Shown: piece by piece, positions 16,443 through 24,881 of the stretch
Position numbering within the stretch: the stretch's first letter is position 1
Layout: each line of letters opens with the position of its first letter
NCBI GenBank assembly: GCA_017395925.1
Contig: JAFQNJ010000065.1
Span: 1 to 59,695 of the forward strand
Direction of reading: 5' to 3'
Source: Ruminococcus sp.
Lineage (GTDB): Bacteria; Bacillota; Clostridia; Oscillospirales; Acutalibacteraceae
Length of the DNA: 59,695 bases
Notes under the pieces: model-generated
What the model saw: the letters and a program-made list of their open reading frames with translations, nothing else
Told to the model about the DNA's origin: nothing
Database searches by the model: none
Program-made: the position numbers and the translations under genes

Positions 16443-16661
16443 TCAGAGCGAAAAATCCTCTGCACTGAACTTTTCCATAACCATCATGGGAGAAACCTTT
16501 CTCATGACGGGATTATAGTTAAACTTGGAGCATTTGCCCTTTTTATTTATGGATTTTTTGAATTTACAGAAATTCTTGCCTCCCTCTACAACGCAGTTCT
16601 GACAGTAATCGCAGGAAGGTCGGATATCGGCACCCAGAAAGGGTCTTTTTTTCTTGAACAT
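16443..16661 (-). CDS. Small cysteine-rich protein of unknown function
   Basis: This 72-residue basic protein has Cys at SCDYCQNC, NFCKFK and GKCSKF, five in all, a spacing that could bind zinc or an iron-sulfur cluster. It begins MFKKKRPFLGADIRPSC, behind a GGAGG-like site on the minus strand. No known family is recognised with confidence. It is monocistronic, between a bidirectional terminator and the pgeF promoter region. Confidence 0.65.
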   Translation of the reverse strand: MFKKKRPFLGADIRPSCDYCQNCVVEGGKNFCKFKKSINKKGKCSKFNYNPVMRKVSPMMVMEKFSAEDFSL

Positions 16662-16716
16662 GGGGATTCCTCCAATTCAGAGAATCATTATGTAAGGAAT
16701 TATATCATAAAGATTA

Positions 16717-16745
16717 TTGTGTTGCAAGTAGATTTGTTATATAAT
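16717..16745 (+). promoter_or_regulatory. Promoter of pgeF
   Basis: TTGTGT (16717-16722), a 17 base spacer and a perfect TATAAT (16740-16745) lie 27 bases before the pgeF start codon. Confidence 0.6.
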
Positions 16746-16772
16746 GAACCTATCATAATGTGGAGGTATAAT

Positions 16773-17600
16773 ATGAATTTCAAATCTGAAGTGATGAGCC
16801 TTGTGTCGGGAGATGTGCCGTACCTTAAATACAACAGGCTATCTGAAATAGATTTCATAACCCACGCTTTTTCTACCCGCCTCGGCGGTGTCTCATCAGG
16901 GGAATTTACCTCGATGAACCTCTCATTCGGCAGGGGAGACAGCGATGAAAACGTCAGGGAGAATTACAGACGTATCGCCGATGCCATAGGTGTAACCTTT
17001 GACTCACTCACAGCCTCGGCACAGGTTCATGAGAGTATAGTCAGACGCGTTACAAAAGAGGACCTCGGTGTGGGAATATACCGCCCAAAGGATATGCCCT
17101 CGGTGGATGCTTTGATTACAAACGAAAAGGGAGTTACCCTTGTCACATACTATGCTGACTGCACGCCTGTTTTCTTCGTGGATACCGCGAAAAAGGCTCT
17201 GGGACTTGCCCACGCAGGATGGAGAGGAACTGTCCTTGATATTGCAGGGGAAGTAATCCGCAGTATGCAAAGGGAGTTTTCCACAAATCCCGAGGATGTA
17301 GTTTGTGCCATTGGTCCCGTAATCGGCAAATGCTGTTATGAAGTGGACTCAGATTGTGCAGAGAATTTCAAAAGACTTTTTGATTCAGACAGCGGTGTGT
17401 ATCAAGAAGGTGACAGAGAGGGAAAATATATGATAGACCTTGCCCTTTCAAATAAGCTTCTTTTGATGAAGGCAGGTGTCAGAGAGGAAAATATCGTAAT
17501 CTCTGACCTGTGCACCAAATGTAACTCGGACCTTCTCTGGTCTCACAGAGCCACAGGAGGAAAGCGTGGCACTATGTCAGCGTTCCTTGCACTTAAGTAA
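16773..17600 (+). CDS. pgeF: YfiH/PgeF family protein (LACC1-like purine nucleoside enzyme or peptidoglycan editing factor)
   Basis: Start chosen at ATG 16773 behind TGGAGGT, giving 275 residues; the longer frame from 16719 runs through the promoter. Family motifs are present: FSTRLGGVS, YYADCTPVFFVD, LAHAGWRGT, IGKCCYEV and SHRATGGKRGTMSAF. The His and Cys residues form the zinc site. Members cleave purine nucleosides with phosphate, and E. coli YfiH prevents wrong amino acids entering peptidoglycan. The gene is monocistronic. Family placement is secure; the in vivo role is not. Confidence 0.88.
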   Translation: MNFKSEVMSLVSGDVPYLKYNRLSEIDFITHAFSTRLGGVSSGEFTSMNLSFGRGDSDENVRENYRRIADAIGVTFDSLTASAQVHESIVRRVTKEDLGVGIYRPKDMPSVDALITNEKGVTLVTYYADCTPVFFVDTAKKALGLAHAGWRGTVLDIAGEVIRSMQREFSTNPEDVVCAIGPVIGKCCYEVDSDCAENFKRLFDSDSGVYQEGDREGKYMIDLALSNKLLLMKAGVREENIVISDLCTKCNSDLLWSHRATGGKRGTMSAFLALK

Positions 17601-17604
17601 AAGC

Positions 17605-17639
17605 AAAACCGACATCAGCGTTGAGCGATGTCGGTTTTT
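17605..17639. terminator. Bidirectional terminator between pgeF and the pseudouridine synthase gene
   Basis: A perfect 12 bp stem AAAACCGACATC / GATGTCGGTTTT is followed by T and preceded by A. Confidence 0.9.
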
Positions 17640-17648
17640 CATTTTGTG

Positions 17649-18599
17649 TTATATTGAGAGCTTTCCGCCCTTTTCAAACCATACCTTATTTGATACGAAT
17701 TCTCTGCCCGACAGATAGGCGAGGGGGGAGTTTTCAATATCTGTGAAAGCGAGCTTGTATGCGTGCAGAGCCTGACCTGTGTGACCCTTGATTCTCAGCG
17801 GTTTTGCTCCGTATTTTGTATCCCCCAGAAGGGGTGTTTTCATTGATGCAAAGTGTGCACGTATCTGATGTGTCCTGCCTGTGACCAGCTCCACCTCACA
17901 GAGAGAGTATCTGCCGTTTGTATCAAGCAGGGTATATCGGGTGAGAACATCCTTGCCGTCAGAACCGTTTTTATCAATGCTCACCTTGTTTTTCTTTTCA
18001 TCTTTAGTGAGGCTTCCTTTAAGCTCCCCACGGGGCTTTTTTGGTGTGCCTTCACACACCGCAAGATACCTCTTGTCAATTCTTCTTTCTTTGATAATCA
18101 GGTTAAGCTCCTTCAGAGCCTCGGCATTCTTTGCGGCAATTATGAGGCCCCCCGTGTTTCTGTCAAGTCGGTTTGCCACAGCAGGAGCGAAGGAGTTTTC
18201 CTCTCTCGGGTTATATTCACCTTTGTCATAAAGGTAGTGCTGAACCCTTGCCACAAGAGAATCGAAGTGATAGTTTTTGTCAGGGTGTGCAAGCAATCCC
18301 TCGGGCTTGTCTATAATAATGATATTTTCATCCTCATATACAATGGGGAAGACCTTGGGTGCTTTCATAAATTCAAACTCGTCATACTTTGCCTCAAAGA
18401 ACTCGTCCTTGATATAGAAGGTGAGCACATCTCCCTCTGAGAGCATATCATCCGCCGCACACTTCTTGCCGTTGAGCTTGATATACTTTGTGCGGATATA
18501 GCGATACATCAGGGATTTGGGCATAGTTCTGAATCTTTTGGAAAGAAATTTCTGAAGGCTCTGCCCCGAATCGTTTTTGTTTACAGTCAAAGTTCTCAC
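17649..18599 (-). CDS. RluA-family RNA pseudouridine synthase
   Basis: This 316-residue protein has an N-terminal S4-like RNA-binding segment (SLQKFLSKRFRTMPKSLMYRY, about residues 11-60) and a catalytic domain with ANRLDRNTGGLIIAAK, whose Asp is the catalytic nucleophile, and GRTHQIRAHFA. It converts specific uridines in rRNA or tRNA to pseudouridine. Motif II reads RLDRNTGG rather than the commoner RLDxxTSG. Which of RluC, RluD or a clostridial paralogue it matches cannot be settled by eye. It is transcribed alone. Confidence 0.88.
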   Translation of the reverse strand: MRTLTVNKNDSGQSLQKFLSKRFRTMPKSLMYRYIRTKYIKLNGKKCAADDMLSEGDVLTFYIKDEFFEAKYDEFEFMKAPKVFPIVYEDENIIIIDKPEGLLAHPDKNYHFDSLVARVQHYLYDKGEYNPREENSFAPAVANRLDRNTGGLIIAAKNAEALKELNLIIKERRIDKRYLAVCEGTPKKPRGELKGSLTKDEKKNKVSIDKNGSDGKDVLTRYTLLDTNGRYSLCEVELVTGRTHQIRAHFASMKTPLLGDTKYGAKPLRIKGHTGQALHAYKLAFTDIENSPLAYLSGREFVSNKVWFEKGGKLSI

Positions 18600-18736
18600 A
18601 AAACCACTCCGTTCAAAAGCATTATATCAGCATAGGCATAGTTTTTCAAGGCAAAAATATGTTATGCTTTATCAACAATAATGACCATAATAAAATGTGA
18701 ATTCCTACAAAATTTCATTGATGCAAAAATCCACGT

Positions 18737-18765
18737 TTGAAATTTAATTTGAAAGGTACTACTAT
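18737..18765 (+). promoter_or_regulatory. Promoter of the first CBM26-dockerin gene
   Basis: TTGAAA (18737-18742), a 17 base spacer and TACTAT (18760-18765). The same -10 and spacing recur before the paralogous gene at 22781. Confidence 0.5.
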
Positions 18766-18798
18766 ATAGTTAAGTAATCACAAAAGGAGTGGATTATA

Positions 18799-21645
18799 TT
18801 GAAAAAGACAGCAAAAGTTACATCAATTCTGTTGGCAGTTTTGATTATTATGTCGGCATTTTCCATGATGTTTACTGCAAATGCGGCACAGGGCGACATC
18901 ATTTATTTCGAAAAACCTGCCGATTGGAATGACCCTGTTTATATTTATTGGTGGGAAGGCTCAGGCACACCCTCCTGGCCGGGCAGAAAAATGACCGATA
19001 TGGGCGGCGGAGTTTATTCCTTCACCGCAACCACCGCAATTACAAAATTCAACATCAATGACGGCGGTGCAGAAAATGTCAATAATCCTCATCAGACCGT
19101 AGACCTCAGCTGGCCGGGCAAGGATAAACTTGGGGTTGTGGGAAAATCCGCAGGTGCGAACTCCTACGGCAACGAGTGCTGGAATCTTAACTGGACCGAA
19201 TTCAAGGGACTGGGTCTTTCAGTCGGTGCCGATACCGACAGCTGTGATTTCCTTGGCTCCCTGACTGTAACCCTGAAGGCAAGCTCTGCCACCTCTGCAT
19301 TCTACAGCATCAACGGCGGCGAGAAAATTGCGTTCGAAGACGGCGACAAGATTACTATAGGAGCCGATGGCGAGGCAGGAGACATATTTACATTAAGTCT
19401 CGAAGCTACCGACGGTACCGAAACTAAAAAAGCCGAGTATCAGTATATCAAAACCGACACACCCGTAGCTGATGCAATAGTATATTTTGACAACTCCGAA
19501 TTTGGTTGGGAGAATGTATACTGCTATGCCTACGGCACCAAGGAAAACGGCAAATGGCCCGGCAAAGCAATGAGCTTTGATGAAAAATCAGGCTATTACT
19601 ATATTACCTTTGACGCATCCTTCAAGTCCGAGAACATCATCTTCAACGACGGTGAGGATGGTGATATCAACCCGGATGCACAGCAGTATCCCAAGGCATC
19701 GGGACTTCCTATGAATACTGGAGACTCAAAGCTCCTCACAAAAGAGCTTCAGTGGATAGACTACGGCAAGCCTGATTCAAAGCCCTACGGCTTTGCATAT
19801 ACCGCATCAGGTACAAAATTCTCCACCGAGACCATCAATGTGGATATTGACCTTAAAAACGCGTCAAGAGGTACATATTCCATTGACGGCGGAAGCGAGG
19901 TGGAGTACACCGAGTGCACCACTATCACAGTAGGCGAAGGCAAAATCGGAAATTCCGATATCACCCTCACTCTTAAAGCAATGAATGATAAGGGTATATC
20001 CACCACAGCAACTCTTACATTTACCAAGACCTTCAGCCGCACCGAAACTACATTCTCCTCTCCCTCCGACGGTCACACCACCGAGGCAACAGGCGGTAAC
20101 TATGCCACCAACCCCTTTATGCAGCTTGGTGCAAACAAGACCGTTACAGTTGACGGTGACCCCTCCGACTGGGACAGCTCAATGCTTATAGCTCAGGGCG
20201 TTGCCAACGATGACCCCAGAGTATATATGCCCTCTTCAATTCACGAGCGTTCCGTTGACGATTATGCTCTCTATGCCGCATGGGATGACAGCAACCTCTA
20301 CTTTATGTGGGAGATGGCAAATGTCAGCGCAATTCTTGGCGGCAATGATATCTTCTCCGCACAGAAGCCCAACGGCTCCATCTGGAATCCCGGACTTCCC
20401 GTATATATGGTATTAAGCATTGACCCCGAGAAGCACGCAGAGGGCAAAGCGCGTGAACTTGATGTAAAGAGCAATACCTGGATAGAGTCTGACAGCGTAT
20501 GGGGAAGCGGAATTTCCTTTGACACAAACGTAGATACCTTCATAGCATTTGATTCCGCCAATACCAACGGCGGTGCCGCAATTATTCCTCTTGATGATGA
20601 AGGCTTCTTCAATTACACCGAGTCTGTCAACATCGGCAGACCCAATAACTATGCAGGTACCCCTAACAACAACGGCTTCAAAATTGCTTGGGATTACGGC
20701 ACCCTTTCCAAGGAAATTATCGGTATCAACGGTTTCGGAGGAAGCCGTGAGATAGGTGATACCTACGATGAAAACTCAAACTGGATTAACTTCTTTGACA
20801 AAGGCTACAAGAAGGATGCTGGCTTCATCTACGAGATAGCAATTCCCCTTGAGCACCTTGGTATCGACAAAACCTACATTGAGGAAAATGGAATCGGTGC
20901 AATGCTTATCTCCACCTACGGTACATCCGCAATGAACACCCTGCCTCACGATCCCACAGTTCTTGACAATGCCGATCAGGAGTACAGCTTCGACCCCTCC
21001 ACATCTCACGAAAAAGAGGATGCCGACCACATCACAGTACCCCTTGCAAGAATAGGCGCACTGCTCTCTGACACCGCTGTAAACGAAGCACCTCTTGAGG
21101 TGAACTTCGGTACCGACAAAGCCGCCGCACAGGGTGTTAATACAGAACTCACCTTAAAGGCAGAAGCTTATAACGGCGAAGCACCCTATATATATTCATT
21201 CAGTGTAAACGGCGAGAAAATCTCTGCAGACGGAAATAAAGCATTGTGGACTCCCACAGAAAAGGGCGTATACACTTTGTCTGTCACCGTTACCGATGCC
21301 AAGGGCAAAATCGTGTCTTCAGATAAAAAGTTCACAGCAGGCGAGGAGGTAGAGGTAATAATTCCTCCCACAGAACCTGATACTGAACCCGATACCCCCA
21401 CAAAGCCCTCTACTCCCGACACCGAAAAGCATCTCCTCGGCGATGCAAACCTTGACGGCACAGTCAACGTCAAGGATGCAACCCTTATCCAGAAGCACGT
21501 GGCAGGAATCTCTGCTCTCACAGGTGTGGCACTCACCACCGCTGATAGCGACCTTGATACAAAAATCACCGTTAAGGATGCAACTGCTATTCAGAAATTT
21601 GTAGCAGGACTTACAGTCAAAACCCCTGTTGGCGAAAATATCTAA
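18799..21645 (+). CDS. Secreted starch-binding dockerin protein: two CBM26-like modules, CBM9/DOMON-like domain, Ig-like domain, dockerin
   Basis: This 948-residue protein starts at TTG behind AAAAGGAGTGG. The order is: signal peptide (1-30); CBM26-like module (about 32-130, with YIYWWEGSGTPSWPGRKM); chitobiase-C-like beta domain (150-218); second CBM26-like module (224-320, VYCYAYGTKENGKWPG); second beta domain (335-412); CBM9/DOMON-like domain (430-755, with VDGDPSDWDSSMLIAQGV and DDYALYAAWDDSNLYFMWE); Ig/PKD-like domain (770-850); Pro-Thr linker; dockerin (877-948, GDANLDGTVNVKDATLIQK plus second repeat). No catalytic domain is seen, so it probably adheres to starch and docks on a cohesin scaffold, like the Sas-type amylosome proteins of Ruminococcus bromii. 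It is followed 24 bases later by a Wzz-like gene. Confidence 0.88.
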   Translation: MKKTAKVTSILLAVLIIMSAFSMMFTANAAQGDIIYFEKPADWNDPVYIYWWEGSGTPSWPGRKMTDMGGGVYSFTATTAITKFNINDGGAENVNNPHQTVDLSWPGKDKLGVVGKSAGANSYGNECWNLNWTEFKGLGLSVGADTDSCDFLGSLTVTLKASSATSAFYSINGGEKIAFEDGDKITIGADGEAGDIFTLSLEATDGTETKKAEYQYIKTDTPVADAIVYFDNSEFGWENVYCYAYGTKENGKWPGKAMSFDEKSGYYYITFDASFKSENIIFNDGEDGDINPDAQQYPKASGLPMNTGDSKLLTKELQWIDYGKPDSKPYGFAYTASGTKFSTETINVDIDLKNASRGTYSIDGGSEVEYTECTTITVGEGKIGNSDITLTLKAMNDKGISTTATLTFTKTFSRTETTFSSPSDGHTTEATGGNYATNPFMQLGANKTVTVDGDPSDWDSSMLIAQGVANDDPRVYMPSSIHERSVDDYALYAAWDDSNLYFMWEMANVSAILGGNDIFSAQKPNGSIWNPGLPVYMVLSIDPEKHAEGKARELDVKSNTWIESDSVWGSGISFDTNVDTFIAFDSANTNGGAAIIPLDDEGFFNYTESVNIGRPNNYAGTPNNNGFKIAWDYGTLSKEIIGINGFGGSREIGDTYDENSNWINFFDKGYKKDAGFIYEIAIPLEHLGIDKTYIEENGIGAMLISTYGTSAMNTLPHDPTVLDNADQEYSFDPSTSHEKEDADHITVPLARIGALLSDTAVNEAPLEVNFGTDKAAAQGVNTELTLKAEAYNGEAPYIYSFSVNGEKISADGNKALWTPTEKGVYTLSVTVTDAKGKIVSSDKKFTAGEEVEVIIPPTEPDTEPDTPTKPSTPDTEKHLLGDANLDGTVNVKDATLIQKHVAGISALTGVALTTADSDLDTKITVKDATAIQKFVAGLTVKTPVGENI

Positions 21646-21669
21646 TGTGTTGAAAAGAAGGTAATAACA

Positions 21670-22293
21670 ATGCCCAAGAGTTCCAAAATACTAATTCGTG
21701 TTCTTCTGTATTTTGTATCTCTCTTTATAGTGGTAACTTTCTCTTTAGCTATCGGTATCATTGGTTCTTCTGTGTATGATATTGTTTCAGTTGATAAGTA
21801 CTCTGCAAGCTCCAGGATTATGGTAAAGTTTGATGATGGAGAAGCATCTGACGATAATTTCAGTGCAACAGGGGAAACAATAACCGATATTCAGAATCTT
21901 GCGGAAAACGTAAGCGTAGTCTTCAAGTACTCACAGGAGATACAGGATGTTATTCCTGCCGGGTACGAAATTGAAATAGAGAGTATTGAGAATTCCAACA
22001 TACTTGAAATTACCGTAACAGGTGCGGACCCTCATACTTGTGCTGATACCGCTAATGCCATTGCGGTTGTTTCACCCGAGGTTTTTGCAAAATATTTTAG
22101 GGATGTAGCAGCCCTTACTTTCGGTGGACCTGCAACACCAAACTATATGCCTATAAATAGCGGAAGAAGGGCATTTATAAACATAACACTTATTTCAGCG
22201 GCGGTGCTTGCGGTAGCGGCAGTAAGCGTTATTGTTACTATAGAGCTTATTATTTTCTCCATAAAGAAGCACAAGGCAAAAATCTCACAATAA
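21670..22293 (+). CDS. Wzz-like membrane protein (orphan polysaccharide co-polymerase homologue)
   Basis: This 207-residue protein has transmembrane helices at about residues 8-34 and 170-198 around an extracytoplasmic domain, the Wzz/CapA layout. It is clearly a paralogue of the protein at 29964: both carry a version of NILEITVTGADPHTCADTANAI, a YS.E..D.IP.GY segment and a FGGPATP turn. Unlike that copy it lacks the cytoplasmic KPDDD tail that contacts the tyrosine kinase, and no kinase gene follows. It sits between two dockerin genes, so a role at the surface other than chain-length control is possible. Confidence 0.75.
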   Translation: MPKSSKILIRVLLYFVSLFIVVTFSLAIGIIGSSVYDIVSVDKYSASSRIMVKFDDGEASDDNFSATGETITDIQNLAENVSVVFKYSQEIQDVIPAGYEIEIESIENSNILEITVTGADPHTCADTANAIAVVSPEVFAKYFRDVAALTFGGPATPNYMPINSGRRAFINITLISAAVLAVAAVSVIVTIELIIFSIKKHKAKISQ

Positions 22294-22344
22294 ATCCTTC
22301 ACACATTCCCGCTCACGGCATAGTATACCTCAGAGGTGATGCTG

Positions 22345-22488
22345 ATGAGACACGCGGGCTGCGGATGTGCAGTTTCCTTTGCGGCAGGACTGCTGGTTGC
22401 CAGTTGTCTGCCCTATGAATTTGTCGTGGTGGTAGCGGCTATCACCATAATAATACTCTGCATAATTTTCAGGAGGCGTTGGTGTTGA
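22345..22488 (+). CDS. Small hydrophobic membrane protein, 47 residues
   Basis: ATG 22345 follows AGAGG by 8 bases. The product has an N-terminal Cys/Gly cluster (RHAGCGCAVSF), one or two hydrophobic segments (AAGLLVAS and VVVVAAITIIILCIIF) and a basic end RRRWC, so it should sit in the membrane. Its stop overlaps the following small ORF, supporting a real pair. No family is recognised with certainty. It lies two genes before sipL and spoIVA, which hints at sporulation but does not show it. Confidence 0.5.
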   Translation: MRHAGCGCAVSFAAGLLVASCLPYEFVVVVAAITIIILCIIFRRRWC

Positions 22489-22577
22489 AGGTAGTAGTTG
22501 TTGACAATCCCCGTTTTATATCCTTTATCCTCAGAAAGATTTACAAAATCAAAAAGCAACCCAAAGAATCGGATTAA
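22482..22577 (+). CDS. Very small basic protein, 31 residues
   Basis: GTG 22482 (or TTG 22485) follows a perfect AGGAGG (22471-22476) that lies inside the previous small ORF; the two overlap. The product reads LKVVVVDNPRFISFILRKI then a Lys-rich tail. A strong ribosome site plus overlap argues for translation. I recall similar short VVVxxPxFxxxILRxIF peptides in sporulating Clostridia but cannot name a family. Confidence 0.5.
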   Translation: MLKVVVVDNPRFISFILRKIYKIKKQPKESD

Positions 22578-22611
22578 ACATACGTTTTTTGGAGCAAATT
22601 ACATCGGCGCT

Positions 22612-22646
22612 CGGGTATCCTCAGGGATGCTCGGGTGCTTTCTTTT
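22612..22646 (+). terminator. Probable terminator after the small ORF pair
   Basis: A 9 bp stem with two wobbles (22612-22620 with 22625-22633) has a TCAG loop, followed by a T-rich GCTTTCTTTT. The rest of the gene-poor 22578-22780 stretch holds only this and the promoter of the next gene. Confidence 0.55.
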
Positions 22647-22717
22647 ATCAGGAGAATATTTATAAGTAAGCCGATGGCAAAAATTTGCCTAATATCCATA
22701 AATTATGCAAAATTATC

Positions 22718-22746
22718 TTGCATATACTGACAATATTTGTTACTAT
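22718..22746 (+). promoter_or_regulatory. Promoter of the second CBM26-dockerin gene
   Basis: TTGCAT (22718-22723), a 17 base spacer and TACTAT (22741-22746), the same -10 as before the paralogue at 18799. A strong AAAGGAGG precedes the start codon. Confidence 0.5.
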
Positions 22747-22780
22747 AAAATTGTACTAATATAAAGGAGGATTTTTTGAA

Positions 22781-24763
22781 ATGAAAGCAACACGCAAGTT
22801 TATTTCACTTTTACTTACAGTGCTTATGGTAGTTTCAACAGTGGCAGCTGTGGGCATTACCGTATCCGCTGCAGGTGACACAGTTTATGTCAAGGTTCCC
22901 TCAAGCTACGGTACCCCCAACTGCTATATGTGGAACTCTTCTTCTGACCAGGACGTAGCATGGCCCGGTACTGCTATGACCGCAGAGGGTGACGGCATCT
23001 ATTCCTACACCCCCTCAAAGTCCTTTGCCAATGTTATTTTCAACAATGGCTCCGGTCAGACCGCAGACCTTACTTTCCCCGGCGCAGGTAACATCTACAA
23101 TATGGAGACAAACTCCTGGGAACCCTATATTCTCGGACCTACAGTGCCTTTTATCACTTTAAGCAAGAAGGATGGCGCTTCATTCAAGACCGAGACCTTA
23201 AAGGTAACCGTTACTGCAAAGAACGCTGACTCTGCATACTACACAGTAGACGGCGGCGCACAGGTATCCTTCACCGATTCCGTTGATGTAGTCCTCGGCG
23301 CAAACACAGCAGTAGGCTCCACAGTTACACTCTTTGTTTCTGCTACCAATGCAAACGGTGAAGCAACCGCATCTGCTACATATACAAAGAAAGAGGCTTC
23401 CTCTGCAGGCGGCTCAGGCTCCGACGGCTCCACAGCTCCTGCTCTCGGCGGCTACTATGCAACCAACCCCAACGGACAGGTAGGCCAGAACGCATCCATC
23501 ACTATCGACGGCTCTATCTCCGATTGGAACAGCTCAATGCTTATTGCACAGGGTGTTGCCAACGATGACCCCCGTGTATACCGTCCCAGCTCAATGCACG
23601 AAATCGCTATTGACGACTATGCTCTCTATGCAGCATGGGACAGCAGCAACCTCTACCTTATGTGGGAAGTAGCAAACGTTCAGGATGCTATCGCTCCTAT
23701 GGACAACTTCCCTCTGACACAGGGTAACCTCTGGATTTACAACCTCCCTGTATTCTTCTACTTCAGCACAGACCCCTCCATTGAGGGCGACGGCACAGTA
23801 GCATCCGGCGGCACAGTATGGGATAGCGGTATCACTCTTGATGCAAACATCGACACAGTCGTTGCTATCTCCACAAATGCTTCCAACGGTCCCTTCGTTT
23901 ACAAGGCAAACGATGACGGCAAGATTGTTTACAACGAGACCCGTCATAGCAATATCAAGATTGAGTGGGGCAACTCCACACTCAGCCAGAATCTCTACGG
24001 TATCGATGAGGGCTACGGTCATTACAATAACCGTCTCCCCGGAGATACTCTTGACGAGTCCTCCAAGTGGATTGATTTCTATGCAGATCCCGAGCACAAG
24101 AAGTCTCTGGATATGTTCTACGAGATGTCAATTCCCCTCGATCTCCTCGGTATTGACGATTCTTACCTTGAGCAGAACGGTATCGGTCTTATGAAGGTTT
24201 CCACCTTCGGTACTTCCGCTGTCAACACACTTCCTGCTGACCCCTCAACATGGGACAATGCTGCAGAGGAGTACACCAAAGACCCCACAACATCTCACGA
24301 GAAAGAAGACTCTGACCACATCACAGTTCCCCTTGCTCGTATAGGCGCTCTTCTCTCAGGCGGCAACACACCCATTACACCTCCTGACAAGCCCACAGAG
24401 CCCACCACTCCCACAACCCCCACAACTCCTACCAATCCTACAACACCTACAACACCTACTACACCTACAACACCTACTACACCCACAACTCCCACCACAC
24501 CTCAGCCCTCAAAGCCTGAAGGTGGCGTTGACAGCAAGTACTACCTTGGTGATGCAAACCTTGACGGTATCGTAAACGTTAAGGATGCAACACTTATTCA
24601 GAAGGTAACTGCAGGTCTTGAGAGAGCGTTCAAGGATGAAGCTTTAGTTTGTGCCGATGCTGACGTTGATACAGAAGTCAATGTTAAGGATGCAACTGCT
24701 ATCCAGAAGTATGTAGCAGGTCTTCCTGTCAAGACTGCTATTGGCGAGCCTATCGTTATCTGA
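22781..24763 (+). CDS. Secreted starch-binding dockerin protein: one CBM26-like module, CBM9/DOMON-like domain, dockerin
   Basis: This 660-residue paralogue of the protein at 18799 is simpler. It has a signal peptide (1-30), one CBM26-like module (31-115, CYMWNSSSDQDVAWPGTAM), one chitobiase-C-like beta domain (125-205) and a Gly/Ser linker. The CBM9/DOMON-like domain (225-525) includes SSMLIAQGVANDDPRVYRPS and DDYALYAAWDSSNLYLMWE. A long Pro-Thr repeat linker (about 535-580) precedes the dockerin (585-660, GDANLDGIVNVKDATLIQK). No catalytic residues are recognisable. Codon use is highly biased to C-ending codons, more so than the longer paralogue, pointing to high expression. It is monocistronic, with promoter and terminator on either side. 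A probable non-catalytic starch adhesion component of a dockerin-cohesin complex; scaffoldin genes are not in the window. Confidence 0.88.
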   Translation: MKATRKFISLLLTVLMVVSTVAAVGITVSAAGDTVYVKVPSSYGTPNCYMWNSSSDQDVAWPGTAMTAEGDGIYSYTPSKSFANVIFNNGSGQTADLTFPGAGNIYNMETNSWEPYILGPTVPFITLSKKDGASFKTETLKVTVTAKNADSAYYTVDGGAQVSFTDSVDVVLGANTAVGSTVTLFVSATNANGEATASATYTKKEASSAGGSGSDGSTAPALGGYYATNPNGQVGQNASITIDGSISDWNSSMLIAQGVANDDPRVYRPSSMHEIAIDDYALYAAWDSSNLYLMWEVANVQDAIAPMDNFPLTQGNLWIYNLPVFFYFSTDPSIEGDGTVASGGTVWDSGITLDANIDTVVAISTNASNGPFVYKANDDGKIVYNETRHSNIKIEWGNSTLSQNLYGIDEGYGHYNNRLPGDTLDESSKWIDFYADPEHKKSLDMFYEMSIPLDLLGIDDSYLEQNGIGLMKVSTFGTSAVNTLPADPSTWDNAAEEYTKDPTTSHEKEDSDHITVPLARIGALLSGGNTPITPPDKPTEPTTPTTPTTPTNPTTPTTPTTPTTPTTPTTPTTPQPSKPEGGVDSKYYLGDANLDGIVNVKDATLIQKVTAGLERAFKDEALVCADADVDTEVNVKDATAIQKYVAGLPVKTAIGEPIVI

Positions 24764-24782
24764 TTGGTAATATGATAAACTT

Positions 24783-24817
24783 TCCACCGTTTCCACGTGA
24801 AGCGGTGGATTTTTTTA
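24783..24817 (+). terminator. Intrinsic terminator after the second dockerin gene
   Basis: TCCACCG (24783-24789) pairs with CGGTGGA (24803-24809), with an inner TTTC/GAA pairing, followed by seven T. Confidence 0.85.
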
Positions 24818-24822
24818 TTTCA

Positions 24823-24852
24823 GTCATAATGTTGCCCTCTCCTTAATAGAAT
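24823..24852 (+). promoter_or_regulatory. Sigma-E-like promoter of sipL
   Basis: GTCATAAT (24823-24830), a 14 base spacer and AATAGAAT (24845-24852) match the sporulation sigma-E pattern (ATA-type -35, CATANANT -10). The same 14 base layout precedes spoIVA. Confidence 0.55.
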
Positions 24853-24881
24853 GTTGTAGAACATAAAAGGAGAGAGAAAAA

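Noticed and set aside
17853-18440. 195-codon plus-strand frame across the pseudouridine synthase gene
   Set aside because: Antisense to a clear family member, with no translation signals.
24411-24500. Short ACACCTACA-type tandem repeats, considered as a CRISPR-like or microsatellite array
   Set aside because: They simply encode the Pro-Thr linker of the dockerin protein and have no spacers.
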